A DNA stretch of 37,765 nt, taken from the NCBI GenBank assembly GCA_022925895.1, contig JAKSYS010000612.1, positions 1 to 37,765 on the forward strand. Direction: 5' to 3'. This document shows, in pieces, positions 8,447 through 19,069 of this stretch. This DNA comes from Fragilaria crotonensis. Lineage: Eukaryota; Bacillariophyta; Fragilariophyceae; Fragilariales; Fragilariaceae. Position numbers and translations under genes: made by a program. Positions within the stretch are counted from its first letter, which is position 1, and every line of letters begins with the position of its first letter. Below the pieces are notes generated by a model. The model worked only from the letters and a program-made list of their open reading frames with translations, did no database searches and was not told the DNA's origin.

Positions 8447-11400
8447 TCAGATAGCCTCCTCCTCCTCCCTCAACGCCGCCAGCACAAAGCGAGTATCAAA
8501 ATCTAATGCACACCGATGTGTCCTGAAATGTTTCATCAGCTTTTCAATCTCCTTGAAGAGAAGCTGCTGTTTTTCAGGAACACAACAAGCAACGTCACCA
8601 GGAGGAGCATCGCCATGAGAATTGTTGCGATTGTCGGTTCTGTTGTTCCCACCTTCAACTTGTGAAAGGTAGTAATATGTGCAAATGTATGCACGTGCTC
8701 TTGATGCGAACTTCCTTATCCGTTCTTTTGTCAGTACAGATTCAGGACATAAGCACTTCATGACAAGATTCATGAAATTGGCTCGCCCTTTTTTTTCACG
8801 AATAGGAGTCCTTCGCATTTTTGCCTTCGCATGAGCCCAGTTATACTCAATCCCTTCGCCGGCAAACTCACAGTGAAACTTCGGTGTAAGCATCACTCTT
8901 AATCCTAGTTGAGATCCCAGGTACTGCAATGCCGTTTCCTCTTGCATGAAGTCCGAGCACTTTGCAATTGCATTGCGAAGTGACATTGACTCGTCAAGAA
9001 TTCCGGTGATGGGATTTTTCTTCCCATTAAGTGTATAGCACGATGTGTTCAATATCTTGTATCCTTCCTTGTCAGTCGATTCCTTGCACTGAGATTTGTC
9101 AATCCAACCTCGCTCCCACAAGACTTGAAGTAATCCCTTTGGCTTCCCAACCCAGCCCTCGGTGATGAAGAATTTTTGGCATGTGAGACTTAAACCATGC
9201 CGACTTGATATTTCCTTGAGCTCATTCAATGGGCGATTCGATTCAACTGTTATACCGGCCTCCTCAAAGAGGGCTTTAGCAAGTTCGATTCGAGTTCGTT
9301 GTACAATTTTTGAACGACCACCAGTGTCTGGAGTATCATGTTTTCGTTTGTCGCAAAGCTCGTTTGAGACAAACCACCAAGACCACGGTCGCCATCCTTG
9401 AAGGCCATTGATTGCTCATCGCCAATGTTCAAAATGCTTGGAAAGGGACCGAGACAACCAGCTTCTATTGTGGAGCATCGCATTTTTGGTTGCACTCCTC
9501 CAAAACTACGAGACATGCTATTTGCATCGAGTGCCCCATCCTTCTTCCGAGCGTGACCTTGGCTATGGTCGAATAAAAAAAACAAAATCGAACTGTGGGC
9601 GTAAGTATTGCAAGCAATCAACAGCATCTTCGAGCTGAATAGCCATGTGAAAGCTGTTCCAATAGCCGCCTTTTGTTGCTCCAATCAGTAAATGTCGAAC
9701 AAATGGCGATTGTGTCAGAGGCGGCTTTCGAGTACACTTGTAGACTTCAAGTGCTGCGGTCTTGTCGATATACTCCTTGCCATGACGGATTTCATTGATG
9801 GCTGCCAGATTCTCATCACTGATTGGCATGCCGAACCCGTATCTCGAGAAACAAACGCGGAGATCATCAGTCCCTCTCCCAGCGATTTTGGCATAAGTCC
9901 TCGCTGCTGATTTGGACCAACCCAACTCTTTGGCGGGAAAAGATATTGTGAAAACACGCTTTCATCTTGGCCGTAGATTTCAATCGGCCTGGAAGGCTTT
10001 GGGGCACGAATGCTCATCGAAGGAACTTTCCCATCCATTATGCCATTGCCATCATTTGCGGTATCAAAGCTGTAGCAATAATCGACATGGAATTCATAAC
10101 ACATCTCACCCTCGCTGTCAATGTAGCTATGGCCAAAGGCTGGGTTCAAAATAGAATTCCTCGTTGTCGCTAATTCGCTTGCAGTGAATTGCACCCATCT
10201 TAGACACCTCGGTTCGAGCTTGGTTAGATAGTCACTACAAAACTGCTCCCGACATGCGATGACATCGCTTCGTTCATGACCGTCCACATAATATCCTTTC
10301 TTTTGTGTGTTATACGAAAACCCTAATCGATGCAGCCATCGCCAGCATGTCGGTATACTAAAATTTCGGATTCCATGTTCAAGCAGAAACATTTCTTGAC
10401 TTAATGGCTCATGATTCAATCTATCGGTAGTACCTTCTTCAATGCGGCACTGTTCCATGTCGTCACACCATTGTTTAAATAGTTCTGGTATTAGCTTTTC
10501 CAGGCAGAACGAATGCACCAATTCCACCGTCAATGTTGTTAAATTGCTTAATCCAAAAGCAGTAATCTTTTCTTCCGCTTTCGGGAATCTTAAAAATAAG
10601 AGAGGCAAAGGCCTTTTTCCGCATCGAACGATATGATTGGGATGTAAAATGTTCCTCGTTTCCGAAACTCAACATTCCAATCTTGAACGGTCCTACGATG
10701 TGTTGCTTGTACCAATCAAGCTGATTTAGTTGTTCGCATGCCTTGGTACAACACTGCTGCCAGGTCCATTTATTCATTTGTGCAATGGCAGTTTGGTATG
10801 CAAAACACAGAATTATGGCTCGACCTCGGAGCATGAAGATATCTAATGCTGTGCAAAGATTATCGGGGTCTCTACCCTCAACAACATTTCTCCACCCATT
10901 CTGATCTTCGCTCACTGACTTTAAAATCTTGATGTGATGCTCCAATGTGTCTTTAGTGTTGTGTCCCTCAACTTCTCCAAACGCGCGAGCGTTTTGGCCA
11001 CCGAACAAATTGTATGCTTCCCGACTATCCCAGTAGGAAAACCTGTCAGCCTGAAAATGAACCGATTCGTCGACCACAATGGCATCTGTACCTAAACTAT
11101 CCACCACTTCCTGGATGCTACCGGTGCGCTGACGTTTGTTTGAAGTTGTCTCAGGATGTGTCACGTCACTTGTATTGTTGTCGTGAAATGAAAGCAGCGA
11201 CAGGATGCTGGGGGCTCTTACTGATGACCGGGTTGACTGTGTGGCGAGCACATTGTTTGCATTCAAGTGCACTCTCTCCTTCCAATTTGTATCAAGCGGA
11301 CTTGGATAGGCAACTTGTGTATTTGGATCCGTAACCAAGTAGTACCACTTCCTCTGAAAGGTCACTCGGAATATTCCAGAATTATTTGTGCCGTCAAATC

Positions 11401-11671
11401 TTTCCATCAAATGCCCATTAAAATCCAATTTGCTTCGAATCATTGCCGCATTGAAACTCTTGACATCAATCAAATGCACATCTGCATCAATGAGACCAGA
11501 TGCTCTCAGGGCTTCGGCCCAAGTCTCTGCCGGTAGCCACTTCTTCCACACCCTTCGACGAAACATTTCGTCAGCACAGATCTTAACGAAGGCACTCCGA
11601 ATAATAGCAAATTTATAGCCAGAACTCTTGAATTGGACTGACTCGTTCATATGGCTGGATACTGAAGGCAA
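8447..11671 (-). pseudogene. TE1 transposase, broken by frameshifts
   Basis: Read on the minus strand, the pieces 11671-10475, 10608-9715, 9925-9563, 9684-9250 and 9229-8447 are consecutive parts of one protein collinear with the TE2 product. The order is: an N-terminal region with WLPAETWAEAL, RFDGTN and YPSPL...WKERV blocks; a middle helical region with NKWTWQQCC; a YVDGHER block; the first acidic motif QDESVFSQ; FDHSQGHARK carrying the second Asp; GKPKGLLQVLWERGWID; KFHCEFAGEGIEYNW with the probable catalytic Glu; and a C-terminal ASRARAYICTYYYL plus THRCALDFD block. Frame changes are needed near 10630, 9855, 9575 (at an A-run) and 9390. At least four breaks make this a decayed copy unless they are sequencing errors. 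Confidence 0.8.
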
Positions 11672-11862
11672 TCACCAAGCCCTTTTTCAGCGTCAGTCAG
11701 GCCAATTACGCAAGTGTGATCTGCAGTGTTGTGTCAAATATCATGGTCGAAGCCCTCGTTGCGACCGAGTAAAGTATTTGGATTCGTGACGTCGTTTCAC
11801 GGTATCTACATGCGAAAGAATATGCTCATGTACAATTATTACTGCGGCCTACTTCAAGATCC

Positions 11863-11881
11863 TTGATTGCGTAACCAGCTG
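11863..11881. repeat. TE1 right terminal inverted repeat
   Basis: Reverse complement starts CAGCTGGTTACGC. It is followed by TA at 11882-11883. Confidence 0.8.
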
Positions 11882-11883
11882 TA

Positions 11884-12469
11884 GTAACAAACAAGCATTC
11901 CAAGATTTTCGTATGAATAGATGGTTGCTTCTCGAAGTTAAGAGTTTATAAGATTTCTTGCATACGACGACAGATGAATTCAAACGCATGTCAAACATAA
12001 AAAACCCGGATGGCGTCACACCAACTTTATTTCAAATCTCTCAAATCTCAACCATTTTTTATAAATGTAATCCATGCATCCTCCTTATATAAAGTATACT
12101 CATCATGTAATGCTACTCATGTAACCTCATTGTCCTACAGTACACACTGCACGAGGACTGGTACTCGGAATACTGTACATGATTTTCAGTACCCAGTACC
12201 CAGTACCCAGTACTCAGTACCCAGTACCCAGTACCCAGTACTAATACTCATCCTTCATTCTTCTCGCCTCTCGCCTCTCTCAACCCTCTCTCCACACAAA
12301 GACTAATCCCATCACACCATCCTCCGCCAAAATCCATCCGAATGTGTGGTCCCACCCATACTCCTTGCTTCCGATCCCTCAAAAGTCAAACTACTCGAAT
12401 CTCCGCAAACACGGCCCGTCTCCTGTGCCTTTTTCCTGGCTGCCTTCATCCATTCATTCTTTCACTTTA
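11884..12469. other. Spacer between TE1 and the LRR gene
   Basis: No gene. It contains a CAGTACC-type tandem repeat at 12187-12241 and a pyrimidine-rich stretch at about 12245-12330, which would lie just 3' of the LRR gene. Confidence 0.5.
12187..12241. repeat. 7-bp tandem repeat (CAGTACC)
   Basis: About eight near-perfect copies of CAGTACC with one CAGTACT variant in the middle. It belongs to the GTAC-rich low-complexity DNA seen throughout the spacers. Confidence 0.9.
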
Positions 12470-13546
12470 TCAACAGTAGATGCAGAAACAACAACCCGAA
12501 AGGCACCTGACTTCTCCATCGTCAATGTAGATATTCCCTTCCAGAGATGGGAGTGAGCAGAGGGATGACGGAATTGTCCCAGTCAAATCATTCCATTCGA
12601 AAGACAATCTCTCCAACTTTGTCAAGAGTGCAATCTCACTTGGAATTGAGGAAGTCAACGCATTGTTATAGAAAGACAAATACGTCAACTGTGTCAAGAG
12701 TCCAATCTCACTGGGAATTGTGGAACCAGTCGTTGAGCCGGAAAAAGAAAATGTCGATTGACAATCTGTCACGTCTGGAATAGAAAGAAAGTTGCAGGCA
12801 ATGGCTAACGACGCCAATGAAGGAGTGGTAGTACCAGCCGCAGACGGTTGTCGAAGTAAAAGTACAACCATCACAACCAACGCAACAACAAGGCCGCACG
12901 CAAACAAGGCAAGACCCAAAGTAATCCATCGACGTTGGTACCATTTCGTTCTGACGTATTGGGCCTCGGCCACCAACACGGCTCCATCCTCGTTTCCGTC
13001 TGGTACCCGTTGGGCTTCTACAGAATACACACCCATTCCAGCAGCTGCAGAGTTTGGCACTCCATCTTCCTGTTTGGATTCTTCATTCGTTAACTCTCTC
13101 GGGGAAGCATACGAACCAATGGGAGACCTGACTGTCCGACCTGTTGCAGTGTTGCGAGCTGATCGCACGCGAAATGCTCCAGGACCAACGTCGGAAGAAT
13201 TTCTTGCATAAGCAACTGGAGGCCTTCCCATCGAGTCTACCATTCCAAACCTGGCGGGTAATTGCATTCTTGGGTCGGTCGGTAGTGCATGTTCCAATTT
13301 CTTAGTAGTATCACCGACACGACCAGCACCATGATTTAGAACGTCACTTCGATCATCAACCTTTGCTGCGGATGGCAACGATAACGAAGCGTAGGGAGAG
13401 GAACCAGAAGGTGCCGACAATGGCATGGACATGCTTGGCAAATCAGATGAGTATTCTTCAGCAAAGTCATCCTCCTGCATTCCTCCAGCACGCGCAGAAT
13501 TCTTGGCAACGTCATCAGCACTGCCACGATTCTTCATCCGAAACAA
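12470..13546 (-). CDS. Single-pass membrane protein with a small extracellular LRR domain
   Basis: Intact 358-residue frame on the minus strand, starting at an ATG (a second in-frame Met is residue 4). Residues 1-205 are hydrophilic, Ser/Pro/Ala-rich and probably cytoplasmic, ending in a basic KWYQRR stop-transfer flank. A strong transmembrane helix spans about 208-231. The outer part has a Cys pair (251 and 262) and two or three plant-type leucine-rich repeats between about 280 and 340 (L-x-x-L-x-x-L-x-F-x-x-N-x-L-x-x-x-I-P pattern). The C-terminus has a GEV-x-C-L-S-G-C-C-x-C cysteine cap. Large families with this architecture are known in diatoms; ligands and roles are unknown. The LRR domain here is short. 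The gene sits between TE1 and TE2, about 590 and 430 bp from their ends, with no sign of disruption. Confidence 0.85.
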   Translation of the reverse strand: MFRMKNRGSADDVAKNSARAGGMQEDDFAEEYSSDLPSMSMPLSAPSGSSPYASLSLPSAAKVDDRSDVLNHGAGRVGDTTKKLEHALPTDPRMQLPARFGMVDSMGRPPVAYARNSSDVGPGAFRVRSARNTATGRTVRSPIGSYASPRELTNEESKQEDGVPNSAAAGMGVYSVEAQRVPDGNEDGAVLVAEAQYVRTKWYQRRWITLGLALFACGLVVALVVMVVLLLRQPSAAGTTTPSLASLAIACNFLSIPDVTDCQSTFSFSGSTTGSTIPSEIGLLTQLTYLSFYNNALTSSIPSEIALLTKLERLSFEWNDLTGTIPSSLCSLPSLEGNIYIDDGEVRCLSGCCFCIYC

Positions 13547-13980
13547 GAATAAGAGTTACTGGAATAGAAAGAGAGTGCATGTGAGTTGAAGCGGTTGATG
13601 CGATTGGTCTCCAAGACCAACGAATCAGATCAACTCCGACAGACTACCGATAGCACTCCTACAAGGTGGTATGCAAAACAATGAACCACACGTCTTCTCG
13701 AGTCGTCCGTGTGCACGCGAGACGAAACGTTAACACAACAATGATGAGGTCAAGAATAGCAACTGTTTGTGGTCTCAAACGTGTGCTGTAGGAGACTCAC
13801 AACCTCGTTGTTCTCAATATGTATTAAATCTTAATACACAATGCACAATTAACGCAACAACTACTTGTAGTCGTTGATAACAGAGAGTTCTGTGCGAATG
13901 CGTGAGAAATGTGAACTCAGAAGGGCAGATTTTTAAACAAAAAGATATGACATCCGGAACATTATTGAATCGTACTGGTA
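13547..13980. other. Upstream region of the LRR gene, up to TE2
   Basis: Non-coding; presumably the promoter of the minus-strand LRR gene. A GACATCCGG word at about 13950-13958 lies some 20 bp before TE2. No promoter element is identified. Confidence 0.4.
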
Positions 13981-13994
13981 TGGCAGGTTTCACC
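13981..13994. repeat. TE2 left terminal inverted repeat
   Basis: 14 bp identical to the reverse complement of 17514-17527, preceded by TA. Confidence 0.9.
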
Positions 13995-14147
13995 TCAGAA
14001 AATCCTGGCGCACCACGTAGTATATGCTGTACACACGAACTAGGATGTATCTTCTTGTGACGTCATGTCGGAATGTATTCTCGCGCTGGAAGCACGAGTT
14101 TCACAATGATATTGCGTGCCGTCGTTTGCAACAATTGCACTCCGTTT

Positions 14148-14216
14148 AGGCTACCCAATCCTGGCAGGTCTGTTTAAAACACAGTCAACTATCAAACTGA
14201 TTTGTTTGGGTAGCCT
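14148..14216. promoter_or_regulatory. Inverted repeat just upstream of the TE2 transposase start
   Basis: AGGCTACCCAA at 14148-14158 is the exact reverse complement of 14206-14216, separated by 47 bp. The right arm ends 6 bp before the ATG at 14223. It may be a binding site or a hairpin in the 5' UTR. The arms are exact; a regulatory role is inferred from position only. Confidence 0.45.
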
Positions 14217-14222
14217 GATACG

Positions 14223-17200
14223 ATGGCTGACAAGGGCATTTACACCATTATCACAGCAGCTGCCATGTTGATTCGTTTCGATGCTACATACGGACCCAGG
14301 TTGATAAATTGTTGGCTTCCAGCGGAAACTTGGGTCGAAGCATTAAAGAAGAGTGGGCACATTGATGCCACTCTCAACATTGACACCCAAAAATTTAATG
14401 CAGCTTTTGCAAAGTCCGCATCTTTTGGATCTGTGATGTCGAGATTTGATGGATCGAACACTACTGGCGTGTTCCATGTGAGGTACCGCCATCAACAGTT
14501 TTACTACTTCACTGAGGAGACAAAGCAGATTTTGTATCCAAGCCCCTTGAACCGAGCATGGAAGGAAAGGGTGCTTGAAGTTGCTTCAAATGTCCTGACA
14601 ATCCCATCGACACGGGCACGACCTCATAGTACCAGCAGCAGTATCGATGCCGAAAACGCAGGTGTCATTAATGAAGATGAACAAGAAGTTTCCCCTAATA
14701 AGCGCCGGCGAGTTGATGGTAATAATGCTGGTCCTTCCACATTCTCCTACTGGCCCGAAAGTCCCGAAGCGTACCTTCTCTTCAAACCAAGGAGAGAATT
14801 CGTGAGTGTTTTCGACAGTGCCCAGAATGCAACAACTAGTACTACAATGGAATACATCGAGACTCCCCAGGAGGCGCTAGAGCGTCGAATCTTGCAGCTC
14901 AAGGCAGTTCATGAGAGCGAGAATAGTTGGCGTTGTGTGGTACAGGGTGGAGACCCGGACAACTATTGTACCAAGACCGAAATCTACGAGATTCGACAGA
15001 GGTCGCTATTTTTGATATTAGCATACCAACTTGCTCTTCAACATATGAATAAGTGGACGTGGCATGAGTGTTGCCGGGATGCATGCAAGACTTTGAATGG
15101 GCTTGGGCTGAATCAGGCCACGTTCTACAAGACAGTGGCCCAATGGAACATGGGGTTCCGCGAGCTGGAATGCTTTCCACATCCGAACCTGTATGTGCAG
15201 TGTGGGAAACGACCCCTGCCGCGACTGCTTGAGATATACCCTGATGCGAAGGAACAGATCTTGTCGTTTGGAATGAAAACTTAGCCAAACTAACAATAGA
15301 GAGTGTCCGCGACTTTATTGTCAGCACAGTAATACCAAGACTGGCATTGCAATGGCAACAAGATGAGGAGGCTGGTGCGGCGTCGGCGGACCAACAAGGC
15401 ACAGGTATCGATAGTACTAGTACTATTACTACTACTAGGACAAGTCATACTGAGGAGAATCAAACAGCCTCTCGGACTCTAATAAACTCCTTTCTTCATG
15501 CCTACGGATTAAAGACCTTGAGCTTCAGTACTGCATGGCGTTGGATGAAGCGACTTGGATTTGAATTCGACGATCGGAAGAAGAGCTTTTATGTTGACGG
15601 CCACGAACGAGAGGACGTTGTGGCGAACCGTAAACAATTCTGTACAACTTATCTAACTAAGTTGGAGCCATATTGCAAACGGTGGATACAAATTCCTATA
15701 AATGACGCTATTGGTATGGCAAACGTTGACGTCGAAATGGGACACAGGTACTTCGACATTGTCAAGGATACAGAGCACATAGAATACCACGTTGACTACT
15801 GGAATCGTTTCGGCGGCGGAACAGATGTCATCAATCCAACAACCAGTATCAGAGTATCTTCCAATGCACGACCGATCATGATCATTGGTCAGGATGAGAG
15901 TGTCTTTTCCCAGTATTTGATGGGCGCAAAGACTTGGATCGCTCCGAACGGTCAGAGACCTCTTCTGCCTAAGTCAGAAGGGGATGGATACATGCTGTCT
16001 GCCTTCGTATCCCGAGACTTTGGCTTTGGGCGACAAATGTCAGACATAGAGTTAGAAAGAGTCAACAACGAGAGGAGAGCAACGGGATCAACTTACAAAG
16101 ACACACAAGCCGCAATGGAAATCAACGGCACCGTTTACAAAGCTGCCTTGACTGAGTCTCCCTTTGTGAAGTACTTATACATCGGGGTGAACAACGAAGG
16201 CTATTGGAATTCCTATCATATGAGTCTTCAGTTTGAAGACATCGTCGATTGCCTGAAGGTTCTTTATCCAAGCTATGACATGATCTTCACATTCGACCAC
16301 AGTCAAGGGCACGCTCGCAAGCGCGAACATGCTCTCAGTGCACAGCACATGTCCAAGTCCTTCGGAGGGGCACAAGCAAGAATGAGAGATACTCTTATAA
16401 TGGCACAAGATGGGTTCCTCGGTCCGCACTTACCTTCGCTGACTGTTGGCGACACGCAGTCATTGATATTCAAGGACTCTGACACAGGTCCATGGTATCT
16501 AAATGACGATCAACGTGAAATCCAAAGGCGTGACCGACCGACAGGGAAAATCAGGACAGTGGAGAGGTCTAAAAAGCAACTTCTTGAAGCACTCAAAGAG
16601 AAGGGAGTGGCACTCCAGCAGCAACGAGGTTTCACAAAAAAAGAGCTCCAGGTGTTTGCGACAAACAACAACATCGAACTATCAGACCGCAAGGAAATAG
16701 TAGCTCCTGGATGGGTGGGACAACCCAAAGGCCTTCTACAAGTTCTGTCAGAGAGAGGCTGATTGATAGAAGTTCGTTAGAGAAGTATACGCTTGATGGG
16801 CGCAAGGACAACATCACAGGCACAATTGACTTACGATATTCGCTTCGTAATATAATGGCAGAATGTACTGACTTTAAAGACGAAGAATCGGCGCTTCAAT
16901 ACCTTGGATCTCAGCTTGGAGTGACAGTCTTACTAACACCAAAGTTTCATGCAGAGCTTGCTGGTGAGGGCGTCGAATATTGCTGGGCACATGCCAAGGC
17001 ATACTATCGACGCATGCCACTGTCTCGCAAACGTGGAAAGAAAACTTCAAGCAGCTGGTTCGAGACTGCACAAGCCCTGTTACTGTTCTAACGAAGGAAA
17101 GGATTGAGAAGTTTGCATCACGGGCGCGGGCATACGTATGTACTTACCATCATCTTCAGCAGGAGCAGGAGGAGAAACAACATCAGCGAGCTGCTGCAAG

Positions 17201-17390
17201 GTGGGTTGAGAACGAAGATCAGAATTCTCTCGCTCAGCGGACCACTCCTTTTATCCCCAAACAAGAACAACTCCTCTATGCCGAAATCGAAAGGCTGATG
17301 AAAGCCTTCAAGTGTCACAGGTGTGCCCTTGACTTCGACCGCGGCTTTGTGCATTCCGAGTTGAGAAACGCAAAGATCAAAGGTGATTAA
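14223..17390 (+). pseudogene. TE2 transposase, three apparent single-base frameshifts
   Basis: Pieces 14223-15284, about 15281-16762, about 16760-17091 and about 17050-17390 are consecutive parts of one protein of about 1,050 residues. The first piece is an N-terminal region with WLPAETWVEAL, RFDGSN and YPSPLNRAWKERV blocks, followed by a NKR-RR basic run. The catalytic part shows QDESVFSQ (Asp codon at 15893), FDHSQGHARK (Asp at 16295, 134 residues later), GQPKGLLQVL, and FHAELAGEGVEYCW (Glu codons at 16966 and 16975). The end carries ASRARAYVCTYHHL and CHRCALDFD. The breaks lie near 15277, 16758 and 17050; each is fixed by one or two bases, and no other stop intervenes. It resembles a large DDE-transposase-like family I recall from fungal genomes, where a PKFH(C/A)E...E-x-x-W block carries the last acidic residue. 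Confidence 0.8.
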
Positions 17391-17513
17391 TTGTGAATGT
17401 AACGAGTGACGATTGTGAAAGATATGGATTGCAGATTTTTTGGCGGAATTCTACTCTGGGATAATGTATACATAAGTACAAAACATATGAAGCTGTACGC
17501 GAGGAGGGTTGAG

Positions 17514-17527
17514 GGTGAAACCTGCCA
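17514..17527. repeat. TE2 right terminal inverted repeat
   Basis: 14-bp partner of 13981-13994, followed by TA. Confidence 0.9.
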
Positions 17528-17529
17528 TA

Positions 17530-17924
17530 CATGAGTACGGGAGAGCTCTGTACGCTGGTATGATACCTCAATCTGCAGACATCGTACAGATACTGCGTAT
17601 TCACATAATGCATGATGGCTATAGCAGAGAATGTAGCTGAATATACGATGTCCACGTCTGATCGCCTCGCAAACCCAACTTCTGTCCGATGGGCAAATTC
17701 GTTCGGCACGGCCGATGCATACGACGTACATGACTCGATCCTCCAGAAACGTGCAATAACGTCGGGAGCGCAGCACTCCTGCAGAAGCAGCGAACCAATG
17801 TGCTTTGCGCCAACACTCTTTTTCAAGTTGGATTGGTGGACTACGGTTCTCTTACACCGATTGGAGCAGGTGGATATGCCCTTGTTGCTATCAACCTAAC
17901 CTCAACAAGCATACCAGAAATGCC
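17530..17924. other. Spacer after TE2
   Basis: No recognisable gene. A short frame with a start near 17612 and overlapping antisense frames are not similar to anything else in the window. Confidence 0.35.
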
Positions 17925-18960
17925 AGATTCCTGGAACCTGCACCTTCAAAGGATCCGCAGCGTTTTTGACCAATCTTGAGAACAACAATGATGTCTACAC
18001 CTTCGCACCGAACCAAGGCATGTCAAATCTCCCTTCCAAGTATCGAGTCGACAGCTCAAACCTCATCGTTGAGGGTCTGGTCTTTCGTGGAGCTTCCGAC
18101 AAATCCATCAACGAAAAGGGGGACTGTTCGTCTTCGGGGGTATGGTCTCAACATGCAAATTAAGAACTGTCTTTGGACTCGTGTACAGATTCATCGAATC
18201 CTCCCTATGGTGGTATCGATATGTTTCGCAGCAAGTCTCGTGCTTTCCGATCGTACCTTTCGCAACAACGTCTTCAAGTACGCGGTCATTCTGGTCAGTG
18301 ACTGGTATTGGTGGAACAACGTGACGTCGCCATCACATAAAATCAGGATTGTAGACAGTGTCATCACTGACAATGTTCTCAAATACTATGATCACTCCGA
18401 AAGATGGAAAGCGCAATGTCGAGCCCTTCAAGGATGTGCCCAAGAACAAGAAAATCAAGTTTAATCATGATAAATCAGGAAGACAACAGGGGGATTGTTG
18501 GATCTCAAATGCTGGATGGACTCATTCATTTCCTGTAAGATACCAATGTAAAATTGTCCCACAAAGTGCTGTTGATATTGCTGAAAGTGGTTTCGCAGCT
18601 GATAATGACATTACAAGGCGCGCCATTACTTTTTCAAGGCCGTGGTGCTTTCGGTCTACAACAAGGCTCTCGTTTTTGCGTGTCCCGAACAGCAGTCGGA
18701 TCGTACGGATTCCAAAGACTTGGAGGATTCGACGCATGCATCTGGGACTCGAGTCCACTTCCATGCATCTCATCCACACATTCTATTAGGCGAAGGTTGC
18801 ACCGCGGATTCCCGTAAGGTTTCCGTTCAACAATTTTGGCCTTGGACTGCGAGTCATGTATTGAACATCGTGACGCCTGTGTACCGAATGTCAGTCATGC
18901 TAGACGCTGCCTTTATAGTAAAGAGAGCTGTTGGCCACACGGACGGCAACCATGGGAGTA
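17925..18960 (+). pseudogene. Decayed beta-helix-like gene
   Basis: Fragments in different plus-strand frames read like parts of a parallel beta-helix protein. About 17925-18163 gives GTCTFKGSAAF, then SSNLIVEGLVFRGAS. About 18160-18390 in another frame gives MQIKNCLWT, then FRNNVFKYAVILVSDWYWWNN and IRIVDSVITDNVLKYYD. Short V/I-x-N-x-V/I-F strand-turn patterns are typical of such helices. The piece from 18480 to 18960 (NAGWTHSFPVRYQC, VLALQGRGAFGLQQGSRFC and similar) may be the distal part, again in several frames. No start codon or continuous frame survives. A 26-bp stretch of it (18364-18389) recurs exactly at the end of the window. Confidence 0.45.
18364..18389 (+). repeat. 26-bp sequence repeated at the end of the window
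   Basis: Exact match to 37740-37765. It lies in the middle of the decayed beta-helix-like gene. Confidence 0.9.
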
Positions 18961-19069
18961 TATGATTTGGTTGCATTTCGAATTTTAGTGGAAAATCTAT
19001 TTTATTGCCGCTAGCTGCAGCTGCTGACCTCAGCAGTTTGTGTTCCGAGTTAATGAATAATAATCTTAT

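Larger units (their letters stand above)
8274..11881 (-). mobile_element. TE1: DDE DNA transposon flanked by TA
   Basis: A 3,608-bp element with imperfect terminal inverted repeats. The left end 8274-8292 and the reverse complement of the right end 11863-11881 agree at 17 of 19 positions, starting CAGCTGGTT. Both ends are directly flanked by TA (8272-8273 and 11882-11883), as expected for TA target duplication in the IS630/Tc1/mariner group. Its transposase region lies on the minus strand and is frameshifted. Ends and coding region resemble TE2 and TE3, but sequence divergence is large. Confidence 0.8.
13981..17527 (+). mobile_element. TE2: DDE DNA transposon flanked by TA, best-preserved copy
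   Basis: A 3,547-bp element. The left end 13981-13994 and the reverse complement of 17514-17527 are identical (TGGCAGGTTTCACC), with weaker similarity continuing inward for about 15 bases. TA flanks both ends (13979-13980 and 17528-17529). Length, end sequence and gene order match TE1, in opposite orientation. The TA duplication and the D, D, E-type motifs support an IS630/Tc1/mariner-like mechanism, in which both ends are cut and inserted at TA. Confidence 0.85.

Noticed and set aside
15285-15346. Intron between the first two TE2 transposase pieces
   Set aside because: The frame before the second piece is open and matches TE1 and TE3 right up to the break, so a one- or two-base shift near 15277 explains the gap without splicing.
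8274-17527. TE1 and TE2 acting together as a composite transposon carrying the LRR gene
   Set aside because: The two elements have different end sequences and each has its own TA flanks, so separate insertions explain the layout.
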